DNA from: an uncultured bacterium
GTDB lineage: Bacteria; Cyanobacteriota; Vampirovibrionia; Gastranaerophilales; Gastranaerophilaceae
Assembly (NCBI GenBank): GCA_947169755.1
Contig: CAMVQX010000002.1
Location: 1-35,256 of the forward strand
Length of the DNA stretch: 35,256 bases
Reading direction: 5' to 3'
A model generated the notes under the pieces. The model did not search any database. It saw nothing but the letters and a program-made list of their open reading frames with translations, and was not told the origin of the DNA. The position numbers and the translations under genes are program-made. Of this stretch, positions 8,605 to 17,681 are shown piece after piece (the stretch's first letter is position 1; each line of letters opens with the position of its first letter).

Positions 8605-8868
8605 ATGAGACAAGGTATGTCTGCAATTGGTTATGCGATAGTCGTTGTTATTTTGGTTGGTGTTGGGATGATTATTAGTGCACCGATGATGGTTGATAAT
8701 TATCAAAAAGATGCTAAAACACCTAAGGGTGATTTGAATTCACGGATGTACGATTTGGAGATGCGCGTAAATAATTTGGAAAATGCTAATAGCGACAGAT
8801 ATGTCTGTCAAAAGCGAAATGATGATTACGATTCAGGCAGATTTATTTTTGTTTGTGAATATAGATAA
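8605..8868 (+). CDS. Small single-pass membrane protein with short coiled-coil-like segment
   Basis: ATG preceded by SD aaaggaga; TM segment IGYAIVVVILVGVGMIISAPMM; MYDLEMRVNNLEN heptad-like; the ORF-track start 8572 lies within the predicted promoter. Confidence 0.65.
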   Translation: MRQGMSAIGYAIVVVILVGVGMIISAPMMVDNYQKDAKTPKGDLNSRMYDLEMRVNNLENANSDRYVCQKRNDDYDSGRFIFVCEYR

Positions 8869-8897
8869 AAAAAGCCTCTCAATTGAGAGGCTTTTTT
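8868..8897. terminator. Bidirectional Rho-independent terminator
   Basis: AAAAAAGCCTCTC-AATT-GAGAGGCTTTTTT palindrome between convergent genes. Confidence 0.92.
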
Positions 8898-8913
8898 ATT
8901 GCTTTTCTTATAC

Positions 8914-9090
8914 TTAAGCAACTTCGATTGCACCAACCGGGCAAGCGTCTGCTGCTTCTTTAACACAATCCATGTTGTCTGCAACTGCAGCTTCATCAAC
9001 TTGAGCAGTGCCATCTACTGAAAATACTGCATCACAAATTGATTCGCAAGCACCGCAACCGATACAAGAATCATTAACTTTTACTGCCAT
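8914..9090 (-). CDS. Ferredoxin, single 4Fe-4S cluster type, 58 aa
   Basis: Reverse-strand translation MAVKVNDSCIGCGACESICDAVFSVDGTAQVDEAAVADNMDCVKEAADACPVGAIEVA*; SD aaggag; absent from the ORF track. Confidence 0.93.
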   Translation of the reverse strand: MAVKVNDSCIGCGACESICDAVFSVDGTAQVDEAAVADNMDCVKEAADACPVGAIEVA

Positions 9091-9141
9091 TTTACATTCT
9101 CCTTATATATTAAAATACTTTGCGGATTTTCCCGCACGTCA

Positions 9142-9170
9142 ATTATAATACAAATAAATTAAAATTTCAA
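9142..9170 (-). promoter_or_regulatory. Sigma70-type promoter for ferredoxin
   Basis: Reverse strand TTGAAA (9165-9170) - 17 bp - TATAAT (9142-9147). Confidence 0.78.
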
Positions 9171-9207
9171 TTGTTTAGTTCTATAATTTTTGTAATAAAC
9201 TATTCTT

Positions 9208-10620
9208 ATGATATCGTTTGATAGTTTGACGCTAAAGATGTGGATTGAGCAAAATGAGGATTTTTTGCTCGGCTCGAGAATACAAAAAATTCAACAGCCT
9301 ACAAGGAGAGATTTTCTACTTTCGATAAGAAAAAACGGTGAAACTAAAAAACTGTATTTAAATATCAATCCGCAATACTATCACGTTTGTTTTATGAACA
9401 AAGAATCTGAAGCAAAGCGTCTTATAGAGATTCCTCAAAAGCCCCCGATGTTTTGTATGCTGCTTAGAAAATATTTGGAAAATGCTGTCATCTCGAAAGT
9501 CTCGCAGCCTCCTTATGAAAGAATTTTGGAATTGTATATAGAAGCGTATAACGAGCTTTCGGAAAAAATATATCTTTGCCTTGCGATTGAACTTATGGGC
9601 AAGCATTCAAATGTTGTTCTTTATAATTATGATACAAATATAATCCTTGGTTGTGCACATAATGTCGGTGCAGAAAAAAGCCGTGAACGAGAAATGGCAG
9701 GCACATTACCGTATGTATATCCGCCAAATCCGCCCAAAACATGGTATGTTTCTCAAAATACATTTTCTGAAGATACATCAGGTGATATAAATTCAAAAAT
9801 TGATAATTATTATGCTGATTGCATTTATGAGGAAAAATTCCGCTCGGTAAAAGAAAATTATCGCCAAATAATTAATCGTCGCCTAAAAAAAGATAAAAAT
9901 TCTCTGGAAAAAATGGAATATAAACTTGAAAAAGAAAAAGACTGTGACAAATATCGTATAAAAGGCGATTTGATTATGGCAAATCTTTATAACAACAAAG
10001 ATTTTTCGAAATTTATCAGAGTTTTTGATTATCAAAATAATAAGGAAATTAATCTTGAGCTTGATGAAACAAAAACATTAAAAGATAATGCAAATAATTT
10101 TTATAAGCTTTACAATAAGGGGAAAACTTCTTTAACCAAACTGTCTGAATTAGCTTCAAATTTACGTTTTGATATTGATTATTATGAGCATATTTTGTAT
10201 TCAATAGAAATTGCATCTGATATGGAGGCTTTATCTCAGATAGGGTTTGAGATAGAACCCGAAAAAAAACAAAAACCTGATAAAAAAGCTATAGAACCGA
10301 TGATGTTTGAAATCGACGGATGCAAAGTTTTTGTCGGCAGAAATAACCGGCAAAATGATTATATAGTTTCAAAATTGTCCAAAGATGAGGATTACTGGTT
10401 TCACACAAAAGATTGCGCCGGATCTCATGTACTTTTAAAATGTGAAAACCCTTCTGATGATTTGATTTTGAAATGTGCAAAACTTGCAAAAGAGTATTCG
10501 AAAGGCTCAAAATCGTCTAAAGTCGGGGTAATTTATACAAAGCGCAAAAATCTCAAAAAACCGCCAAAAGCAAATCTTGGCTATGTTACATACAAGGGTG
10601 AAAAAGAAATAATCGTCTAG
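9208..10620 (+). CDS. rqcH: NFACT-family protein, RqcH/fibronectin-binding-like
   Basis: LGSRIQKIQQP, PPMFCMLLRKYLENAVISKVSQPPYERILEL, LMGKHSNVVLYN, C-terminal DYWFHTKDCAGSHVLLK. Confidence 0.88.
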   Translation: MISFDSLTLKMWIEQNEDFLLGSRIQKIQQPTRRDFLLSIRKNGETKKLYLNINPQYYHVCFMNKESEAKRLIEIPQKPPMFCMLLRKYLENAVISKVSQPPYERILELYIEAYNELSEKIYLCLAIELMGKHSNVVLYNYDTNIILGCAHNVGAEKSREREMAGTLPYVYPPNPPKTWYVSQNTFSEDTSGDINSKIDNYYADCIYEEKFRSVKENYRQIINRRLKKDKNSLEKMEYKLEKEKDCDKYRIKGDLIMANLYNNKDFSKFIRVFDYQNNKEINLELDETKTLKDNANNFYKLYNKGKTSLTKLSELASNLRFDIDYYEHILYSIEIASDMEALSQIGFEIEPEKKQKPDKKAIEPMMFEIDGCKVFVGRNNRQNDYIVSKLSKDEDYWFHTKDCAGSHVLLKCENPSDDLILKCAKLAKEYSKGSKSSKVGVIYTKRKNLKKPPKANLGYVTYKGEKEIIV

Positions 10621-11219
10621 CCCATTGGTGGCGGTTGAATATAAAGCGGTTTTAAAAGCCGCCAATTAGTTTCATTTTTCCCTTCCGCTAATTTTGCCAG
10701 TGTTTCTCCAAGCGGAAAGTTCAATTGCTGATAAGATATTCCGCCTAATATTGGTTTTAGTTTATCGTCGGTAACAACATTGTATTTACCGGTTTTAATC
10801 AGATTTTGCACTTCTTCAAGAGGTATTGCGCCTTTGATTTCGTTATCCACGTATAGATAAGCACAATTTTTGCGCGCATCAAGAGCAACCAGCGGATTGG
10901 AAGGAACGCATTTTGCCAAAATTTCTAACGACGATACACCGACAGCCCTACAATTTAGCTGTTGAGCCAATACTCTTGCAACAGTAACACATGCTCTTAT
11001 ACCTGTAAAACTTCCCGGCCCTATATTTACACCTATCAAATCAATATCTTGCGGTTTTATACCATTTTCACTCATTACCTCTTGCAGGGTAGAAATTAAA
11101 AACGCAGAATGATACTTGTTATCGTGATTTTCAATAATTTTGGAAGCCAAAATTTCGTTATCACTTTTTAAAACAACATACATTTTATCTAAGCAGGTAT
11201 CAAAAGCCAGTGTAATCAT
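10617..11219 (-). CDS. tsaB: tRNA t6A biosynthesis protein TsaB
   Basis: LAFDTCLD, IGVNIGPGSFTGIRACVTVARVLAQ motif. Confidence 0.93.
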   Translation of the reverse strand: MITLAFDTCLDKMYVVLKSDNEILASKIIENHDNKYHSAFLISTLQEVMSENGIKPQDIDLIGVNIGPGSFTGIRACVTVARVLAQQLNCRAVGVSSLEILAKCVPSNPLVALDARKNCAYLYVDNEIKGAIPLEEVQNLIKTGKYNVVTDDKLKPILGGISYQQLNFPLGETLAKLAEGKNETNWRLLKPLYIQPPPMG

Positions 11220-11677
11220 TTAGAAAGCCCTTCTATAATCTCATCTTCACCAACTGAAATAAATTCATAAATTCTTGAATCATTGTCATCATAAGTTACA
11301 TTGATTTTAATATGGTTAAAAGGTGCTTCATTTTGATTAAATTCGGCCCACTCTACAAATGTAACCTGTTTACCTTCCGAGTATTCTCTTAACTCGTCAT
11401 AAATTGTCTTTATTCCTTCATTTTCAAGTCTATAAAGGTCAAAATGGTAGATAGGAATTGAGCCTGTGTGATATTCATTTAAAATTACAAAACTTGGACT
11501 TGTAACTTTTTCTTTTACATCAAGTGCATCTGCAACTAATTTTACAAATGCTGTTTTGCCGGCACCTATTTCTCCGTATAAATTTATAAAACATCCATCT
11601 TTAATTAATTTGGCAAATTTTTCAGCCAAAAGTTTTGTATCTTCTAATGTGTTGCAAATCTGTTTATATGTTTTCAT
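11216..11677 (-). CDS. tsaE: tRNA t6A biosynthesis ATPase TsaE
   Basis: Walker A GEIGAGKTAFVK, VTSPSFVILNEY, HFDLYRLE. Confidence 0.95.
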   Translation of the reverse strand: MKTYKQICNTLEDTKLLAEKFAKLIKDGCFINLYGEIGAGKTAFVKLVADALDVKEKVTSPSFVILNEYHTGSIPIYHFDLYRLENEGIKTIYDELREYSEGKQVTFVEWAEFNQNEAPFNHIKINVTYDDNDSRIYEFISVGEDEIIEGLSK

Positions 11678-12954
11678 TATACTACTCTGTTTCTTCCGCT
11701 TTCTTTCGCTTGATATAGGGCTTTATCGGCATTTGTAACAAAATTGTTGTCATTTTGGTATTGAGAAACACCTAGACTAATTGTAACACTAATATCTTTT
11801 TTGTCAGGACAAATTTTTGAAATATCTATTTTTTTGTTTTCGACAGCACTGCGCAAACGTTCAGCAACCATTTTAGCTTCATCAATTTTTGTGTAGGGAA
11901 GGAGTATCAAAAATTCCTCTCCGCCGTATCTGCCTGCAATATCGTAATCTCTGAGTTGCGATTTTATTATTTTTGAAACTGTTTTCAAAACCAAATCTCC
12001 TGCAGCATGCCCGTATGTATCATTAACTGATTTGAAAAAGTCGATATCAATCATTATTGCACATAGATTGCGTTTTTGTCGTTTTGCGCTTGAAATTTCC
12101 TGTTTTATACGTTCTTCCAACTGACGCCTGTTATAAAAACCTGTTAAAGCGTCAAGAGTTGCGTGTTTTAAAATTTCGGCATAAACATTCGCCCTGTTAA
12201 TTGTTGTTGCAGCTTGCGAGGATAATTGTTCAAGATATTCTATTTCTTTTTCACTCAAGACGTTGTCTGTGCTTTTAGTTACAATACATCCTAACAATTT
12301 ATTTTCACTTATAAGCGGAAACAAACCTATTTTTTTATCAGGAGTTAAAATATACTCTGATTTGTTATTCAAACATTTAATAAGTTCAAATATCTTTGCA
12401 TCATTACAAGCAGACGGCCAAACGAGTTCATTATTTACAAAAATGTAAACCAAATGATCGGATACAAATTTATCAATCATTTCACCGATAATCGGAACAA
12501 TATAATTTATTTCATATTGAGTTTCAATGATTTTTGCAATGTTTTTCATTGAATCATGAAAATCAATATTTTTTTGCATTCTTTCAGATAGAATAATATT
12601 TTGAATTTTTAAAGAGATACAAAAAATTGCAAGTTCAAGAAATTCTAAAAGCTTACTGTGTAAATGTTCGCTAAATTCAAGCATTCCGATAGTTTGCTCG
12701 TTATTATATAATGCATAGTAAGATTTAGTCTTTCCTTTTACATATTTTTCCGATTTCAATTTTTCAAAAACATCATCAATTTCTTTTGACTTTATAAACA
12801 GCCAATTTTTTGAAAAATCTCTTAATGATTCGGTTGTAGAATCATAAATATAAATTGCACTTATAGGAAAAACTTCTTCTAAGACAGCTCTAATATCGTT
12901 AGCATTTGAGCTGTTGTCCAAAAAAGAGAATATTTGTTTTAAATTATCTATCAT
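11677..12954 (-). CDS. Diguanylate cyclase with N-terminal GAF-like regions
   Basis: DALTGFYNRRQLEE, RYGGEEF active site with upstream RDYD (I-site position); overlaps yebC and abuts tsaE. Confidence 0.92.
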   Translation of the reverse strand: MIDNLKQIFSFLDNSSNANDIRAVLEEVFPISAIYIYDSTTESLRDFSKNWLFIKSKEIDDVFEKLKSEKYVKGKTKSYYALYNNEQTIGMLEFSEHLHSKLLEFLELAIFCISLKIQNIILSERMQKNIDFHDSMKNIAKIIETQYEINYIVPIIGEMIDKFVSDHLVYIFVNNELVWPSACNDAKIFELIKCLNNKSEYILTPDKKIGLFPLISENKLLGCIVTKSTDNVLSEKEIEYLEQLSSQAATTINRANVYAEILKHATLDALTGFYNRRQLEERIKQEISSAKRQKRNLCAIMIDIDFFKSVNDTYGHAAGDLVLKTVSKIIKSQLRDYDIAGRYGGEEFLILLPYTKIDEAKMVAERLRSAVENKKIDISKICPDKKDISVTISLGVSQYQNDNNFVTNADKALYQAKESGRNRVV

Positions 12955-13700
12955 GCTTCTAATTTTTGTATAATATCGTCTGAAATATCAAAATTTGCAT
13001 AAACATTTTGAACATCATCGTGCTCTTCTAACTTGTCCAAAAGTTTTAAAATTTGATCTGCAGTTTTTTCATCCGTAACTTCAACAGTATTTTGCGGGAT
13101 TCTTGAAAGTTCTGAGGTTTCAGGTTTAAATCCTTCAGCTTCTAACCCTTCAACAACTTTTTGGAAGTTCTCCGGAGACGTTAAAACTTTGTATTGTCCG
13201 TCTTCTTCAGTTATATCTTCCGCATCAAGATTTATTGCTGCTTCAAATAATTTTTCAAAATCAGTATCTTCATTAAATGTAAGTACACCTTTTTGATCAA
13301 ACATCCAACCGACACAACCTGTTGCACCAAGACTACCGTTGAATTTTGTAAAGTAACTTCTGATATCACCTGCTGTACGATTTCTGTTGTCAGTCATAGC
13401 TTCAACAACAACAGCGACACCGCCTGCGGCATAACCTTCGTATATTAATTCTTCATAGTTATCAGAAGCACCTGCACCAGCTCCTTTTTCTATTGCGCGT
13501 TTGATATTATCGTTTGGAAGACCTGCAGCTTTAGCTTTTTCAATAGCGGTTCTCAAACGAAAGTTCCCAGCAGGATCAGCACCGCCAAGTCTTGCCGAAA
13601 CTATTAATTCTCTTGAATATTTTTGGAATACAACTGCGCGTTGCGAGTCCACTTTTGCTTTTTTATGTTTAATTGTTGACCATTTTGAGTGTCCTGACAT
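12951..13700 (-). CDS. yebC: YebC/PmpR-family protein
   Basis: MSGHSKWSTIKHKKAKVDSQRAVVFQKYSREL, YEGYAAGGVAVVVEAMTDNRNRT. Confidence 0.97.
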   Translation of the reverse strand: MSGHSKWSTIKHKKAKVDSQRAVVFQKYSRELIVSARLGGADPAGNFRLRTAIEKAKAAGLPNDNIKRAIEKGAGAGASDNYEELIYEGYAAGGVAVVVEAMTDNRNRTAGDIRSYFTKFNGSLGATGCVGWMFDQKGVLTFNEDTDFEKLFEAAINLDAEDITEEDGQYKVLTSPENFQKVVEGLEAEGFKPETSELSRIPQNTVEVTDEKTADQILKLLDKLEEHDDVQNVYANFDISDDIIQKLEA

Positions 13701-13763
13701 ATATACCTCTTTCTATAAAATTAATATAGCATAAAATCCCAAGATAGCAAAAAATATTTTTAT

Positions 13764-15065
13764 ATGTTTTGTAATAATATGCGCATTGATAATATTTCAT
13801 ACATTACACAACCTAGTGTTATAAAAAATAAAAATACTAATATTAATCTTACTCAGCCAAGTTTTGGGGCAAATATACCGACAAAAGCATTAGATAATTT
13901 TAATTTGTTTTTAAAAGAGTATCGCAAGTATAAATTATCAAATTCTGTTTATGCTGTTGATTATCTTTTTTCACTCTGGAAATTTATGCATAAAGAAGGT
14001 ATGAGAAATCTTAATCAGAGTGAATTGCAGTTAGTGGAAGGACTTCAAAACGGCCTGCCAACTTTGGAACATTTGGAAATGCCGCAAGTTCAGGCATTAG
14101 TTGATTTAGCCAGTAAAAACTCTCTCACAATCCCAATTGTCAGAGGGTGTAAGCATACATGCGCACATTGTTATTTAGCAGCAACTCCACCAATAAAAAG
14201 AATTTCTTTTGAAGATTTTGTAAATACTGTCAGTGATATTTCACAAATGTCAAAAAGATTGCACAGAAGTGTAAATGACGAAATAGATTATGCAAATCGC
14301 ACATATCTTTTTTATGATTCTGATTGCAGTCAGGTGTTTGCGTACGATAAAGACGGAAATGTGCATGAATTTCCGGAGCTTGCCCGCATTGCTTATAAAA
14401 GACTCAAAAAACCGGCAGTTTTTGATACTGCGGGCTGGGATATAACAGATATTGAAACTCAAAAGAGAATGGAAAGATTTGTAGAATACTGCAAAAAGGA
14501 TAGGAAAGAAATTTCGCAAATCAATATATCAATAAATCCTTTTGAAAAGTTACACTATGGGGCTGTAATGAGAATGCGCCGTGGCGATATGAAGGGGTAC
14601 AATTACTTACGAGATAAATATATTGATATGGCTGTTAATACTCTCCATACGTTTTTGCCGATATTTGATCACGATAATGTAAATTACATCAGCAGAGCTT
14701 ATATGGATGATTTGTCAGGTTTGGTGCTTGATGGATTCAGAGTTCGTGATATGGAAAAGTTAAGAGATGATATTTTAAGGAGATTTGAAGAAAAATATTT
14801 TATGGAGAATTTTAAGCCAAATACATTTGAAAGTATATATCAGAGTTTTAATATTAGTCATGAAGTAGCAGCGAGCGGCAGAAACAATGAATTTAAAAAT
14901 CTTGATACTTGGGTATGGATTGATAAAAATTCATTTGATTCTCTGTTAATAGATACAGATGGGCAAGTTTATAAAGATTTTCAAACATCATTGACGGATA
15001 CGGGAATCAAATTGAATTTACAAAATCCTATCAGCAAAGAACATAAAATTGATATTAAGAAATAG
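13764..15065 (+). CDS. Radical SAM-like protein
   Basis: IPIVRGCKHTCAHCYLA: CxxxCxxC motif; alternative start ATG at 13779. Confidence 0.78.
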   Translation: MFCNNMRIDNISYITQPSVIKNKNTNINLTQPSFGANIPTKALDNFNLFLKEYRKYKLSNSVYAVDYLFSLWKFMHKEGMRNLNQSELQLVEGLQNGLPTLEHLEMPQVQALVDLASKNSLTIPIVRGCKHTCAHCYLAATPPIKRISFEDFVNTVSDISQMSKRLHRSVNDEIDYANRTYLFYDSDCSQVFAYDKDGNVHEFPELARIAYKRLKKPAVFDTAGWDITDIETQKRMERFVEYCKKDRKEISQINISINPFEKLHYGAVMRMRRGDMKGYNYLRDKYIDMAVNTLHTFLPIFDHDNVNYISRAYMDDLSGLVLDGFRVRDMEKLRDDILRRFEEKYFMENFKPNTFESIYQSFNISHEVAASGRNNEFKNLDTWVWIDKNSFDSLLIDTDGQVYKDFQTSLTDTGIKLNLQNPISKEHKIDIKK

Positions 15066-15069
15066 AAAT

Positions 15070-15098
15070 TTGCAATTATCATTTGCTTTTGGTATAAC
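15070..15098 (+). promoter_or_regulatory. Sigma70-type promoter for glyS
   Basis: TTGCAA (15070-15075) - 17 bp - TATAAC (15093-15098); SD agaagga follows. Confidence 0.65.
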
Positions 15099-15123
15099 GT
15101 TATCATAAGAGAAGGAATATAAA

Positions 15124-17169
15124 ATGAGCAAATATTTATTGGAAGTCGGCTGCGAAGAATTACCGTACAAGTTTATACCATCAGCTATTCAACAATTGAA
15201 AAACGGGTTTGAAAATTTTTTAAATTCTAACAAGGTAGTTTTTGAAGATGTAAAAGTTTATGCTACCCCAAGACGTTTAGCAGTCATTATTTCAGGACTT
15301 GATAAAGAAAGTAAAGACGAAGAAAAGATTGTTAAAGGACCTATCAAAAAAGTTGCTTATGACGAAAACGGCAATCTTACTCCGGCAGGTTTAGGTTTCT
15401 GCAAGAAAAACGGTATAAATCCTGAAGATTTATATTTGGAAAATGATTATATCCACGCAAAAATAGTTATCAAAGGAAAATCTATTGTAGAACTTTTAAA
15501 AGAAAATGTTCCTTCAATTATATTGAAACTTCAAGGTTCACATTTTATGCGTTGGTCTGACAACGAAGAAAAGTTTTCTCGTCCTATCAGATGGATTGTA
15601 TCTATTTTAGATAAGGAAGAAGTAAAAATAAAAATTATCGATAAAGAAAGTTCAAATGTGACAAGAGGACACAGGTTTGCTCAGCAAAATGTCTATATTA
15701 ACAATCCTGATGACTATATTGATATAATGCGCAATTGCTGCGTAATTGTTGATCAGGAAGAACGTAAACAAAGAATTATTGACCGAGCAAAAGAAGAAGC
15801 TGCAAAACTTGGTGCAGAACCTTATTATACAGATGATTTATTAGAAGAAGTTACATTTATTACCGAATTTCCGGTTCCGGCAGTTTGCGAGTTTAATCCT
15901 GATTACCTTAGATTACCGGAAGAACTCGTTGTTACTGTAATGGCTGTTCATCAAAGATATTTTGCTCTTTATAAAGACGGTAAATTAATAAATAAATTTA
16001 TTACAATGACAAACTATCTCGGTGATGAATTTGAAAACATCAAAGCAGGTAATGTTCGCGTAATCAAAGCTCGCCTTGATGATGCCGTATTTTTCTTTAA
16101 CGAAGATACTAAAAAGCCTTTAGCTGATTATGTTGAAGATATCAAAGGTATAACATTCCAAAAAGGAATGGGAACGATGTATGATAAGGCGCAAAGACTT
16201 GTCAAACTTTCTAAATTAATGATTGGAGATAACAAATCAGTTGAGAGAACTGCTCTTTTGGCAAAAGCGGATTTAGCAACTAAGTTAGTATTTGAATTTA
16301 CTGAATTGCAAGGCTTTATTGGAGCAGATTATGCAAGAGTGTCAGGAGAACCTGATAATGTTGCAGAAGGTATCAAAGAACATTATTTCCCTCTTAATGC
16401 GGATGGCGAAATTGCCAAAACTCTTGAAGGTCAAATTGTCGGTATTGCTGATAAAATTGATAATATTTGTGCTGTTTTTGCAGAAGGTAAAAAGCCAACC
16501 GGTTCTTCAGATCCATTGGGTGTCCGTCGTGCCGCTTTAGGTATAATAAGAACGATACTCACAAACAATTTAAAAATTGATTTGTCACTACTTGTAAACG
16601 AAGCTTTATTATTACTCCCGATTGCAAAAGACGGTGAAAATTTTGTCGACAAAATCAAAAATGCAGCAGGCTCTGTTGTATCAAGAGTGTCAGGAAAAGT
16701 TACTGATGAAATTTATGATTTCTTTATTCAAAGATTAATTATTTTCTTGTCAGATAAGTATCAAAAGAATGTTTTGGAGGCTTGCGCTTCTAATAAAAAT
16801 CCTTTGACTGATTTAAATGACTATATAAAACGAGTTGAAGTTGTTTCAAAATTGAATTCTCCTGATTTGTTGGAAAGTGCGAACAGAGTATTGAGAATAT
16901 TGAAAGAAGACAGCAATAAGCAAGTCAAAAAGGAACTTTTTGTGCTTCCTGCTGAAAGTGAACTGTTTAGTCAAATCGAAACGGTTGATGAAAAACTTGG
17001 TTATGATGAATATCTGAAAAAACTTGAAGATATTAATCCTTCAGTTCAGAAATTCTTTGATGATGTATTAGTCATGGACAAAGATGAAAATGTTAAGGAA
17101 AATCGTCTTGCACTTTTAACAAAATTAAAAGCTAAATACAATCACATTGCAGATTTTAGCAAATTATAA
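15124..17169 (+). CDS. glyS: Glycyl-tRNA synthetase beta subunit
   Basis: LLEVGCEELPYKFIPSAIQQL, TPRRLAVII, HFMRWSDNEEKFSRPIRWIV, ADKIDNICAVFAEGKKPTGSSDPLGVRRAALGIIR. Confidence 0.98.
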   Translation: MSKYLLEVGCEELPYKFIPSAIQQLKNGFENFLNSNKVVFEDVKVYATPRRLAVIISGLDKESKDEEKIVKGPIKKVAYDENGNLTPAGLGFCKKNGINPEDLYLENDYIHAKIVIKGKSIVELLKENVPSIILKLQGSHFMRWSDNEEKFSRPIRWIVSILDKEEVKIKIIDKESSNVTRGHRFAQQNVYINNPDDYIDIMRNCCVIVDQEERKQRIIDRAKEEAAKLGAEPYYTDDLLEEVTFITEFPVPAVCEFNPDYLRLPEELVVTVMAVHQRYFALYKDGKLINKFITMTNYLGDEFENIKAGNVRVIKARLDDAVFFFNEDTKKPLADYVEDIKGITFQKGMGTMYDKAQRLVKLSKLMIGDNKSVERTALLAKADLATKLVFEFTELQGFIGADYARVSGEPDNVAEGIKEHYFPLNADGEIAKTLEGQIVGIADKIDNICAVFAEGKKPTGSSDPLGVRRAALGIIRTILTNNLKIDLSLLVNEALLLLPIAKDGENFVDKIKNAAGSVVSRVSGKVTDEIYDFFIQRLIIFLSDKYQKNVLEACASNKNPLTDLNDYIKRVEVVSKLNSPDLLESANRVLRILKEDSNKQVKKELFVLPAESELFSQIETVDEKLGYDEYLKKLEDINPSVQKFFDDVLVMDKDENVKENRLALLTKLKAKYNHIADFSKL

Positions 17170-17258
17170 AGAATTGTAAATTTTATTTGTAAAATTGTAA
17201 ATTATTTTTTTTAGGATACTTTATGATAATACAAAGATAGGAAATGTGGGGTAGGCAA

Positions 17259-17570
17259 ATGTTTAACAGATTCAGAAATTTGAAAATTGTAAAAACCTTA
17301 AAACAACATATCAGCCCTAGGCTTCGCTGGCTGAATTTTATGAATAAAAATTCCGAAAAATCGTATGAAGATTACATTAGTATGATTAGCGGTGTTGAGG
17401 AATTGAAATCAAGCTCTGACGAAAGAAAGCTGGAAGCAATGGTCAGACAACAACTCAAGGAAGAATTTCCTAATATTGAGAAAATGAAATCCTATGAGCT
17501 TCTTGTAGATGCGGTTATCCACAATTACAAGAAAAAACAGCTTCAAGCTATCGATGAAATAGAGGAATAA
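17259..17570 (+). CDS. Hypothetical small protein
   Basis: ORF followed by a strong terminator; upstream alternative start at 17244. Confidence 0.6.
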   Translation: MFNRFRNLKIVKTLKQHISPRLRWLNFMNKNSEKSYEDYISMISGVEELKSSSDERKLEAMVRQQLKEEFPNIEKMKSYELLVDAVIHNYKKKQLQAIDEIEE

Positions 17571-17582
17571 TTTCATCACAGG

Positions 17583-17607
17583 AGCACCTTACAAGGTGCT
17601 TTTTTTA
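17583..17607 (+). terminator. Rho-independent terminator
   Basis: AGCACCT-TACA-AGGTGCT followed by T8. Confidence 0.92.
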
Positions 17608-17681
17608 TGCTAACTTTTGTAAAAAAAATATTTTTGCATAGCAAATTTTTTTTTTAGAAGTTTTATTACTTGAGGGAACCT

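Noticed and set aside
15124-17169. glyS without adjacent glyQ as an anomaly
   Set aside because: glyQ and glyS are unlinked in many lineages, so it is not unusual in itself; glyQ may simply lie outside the window
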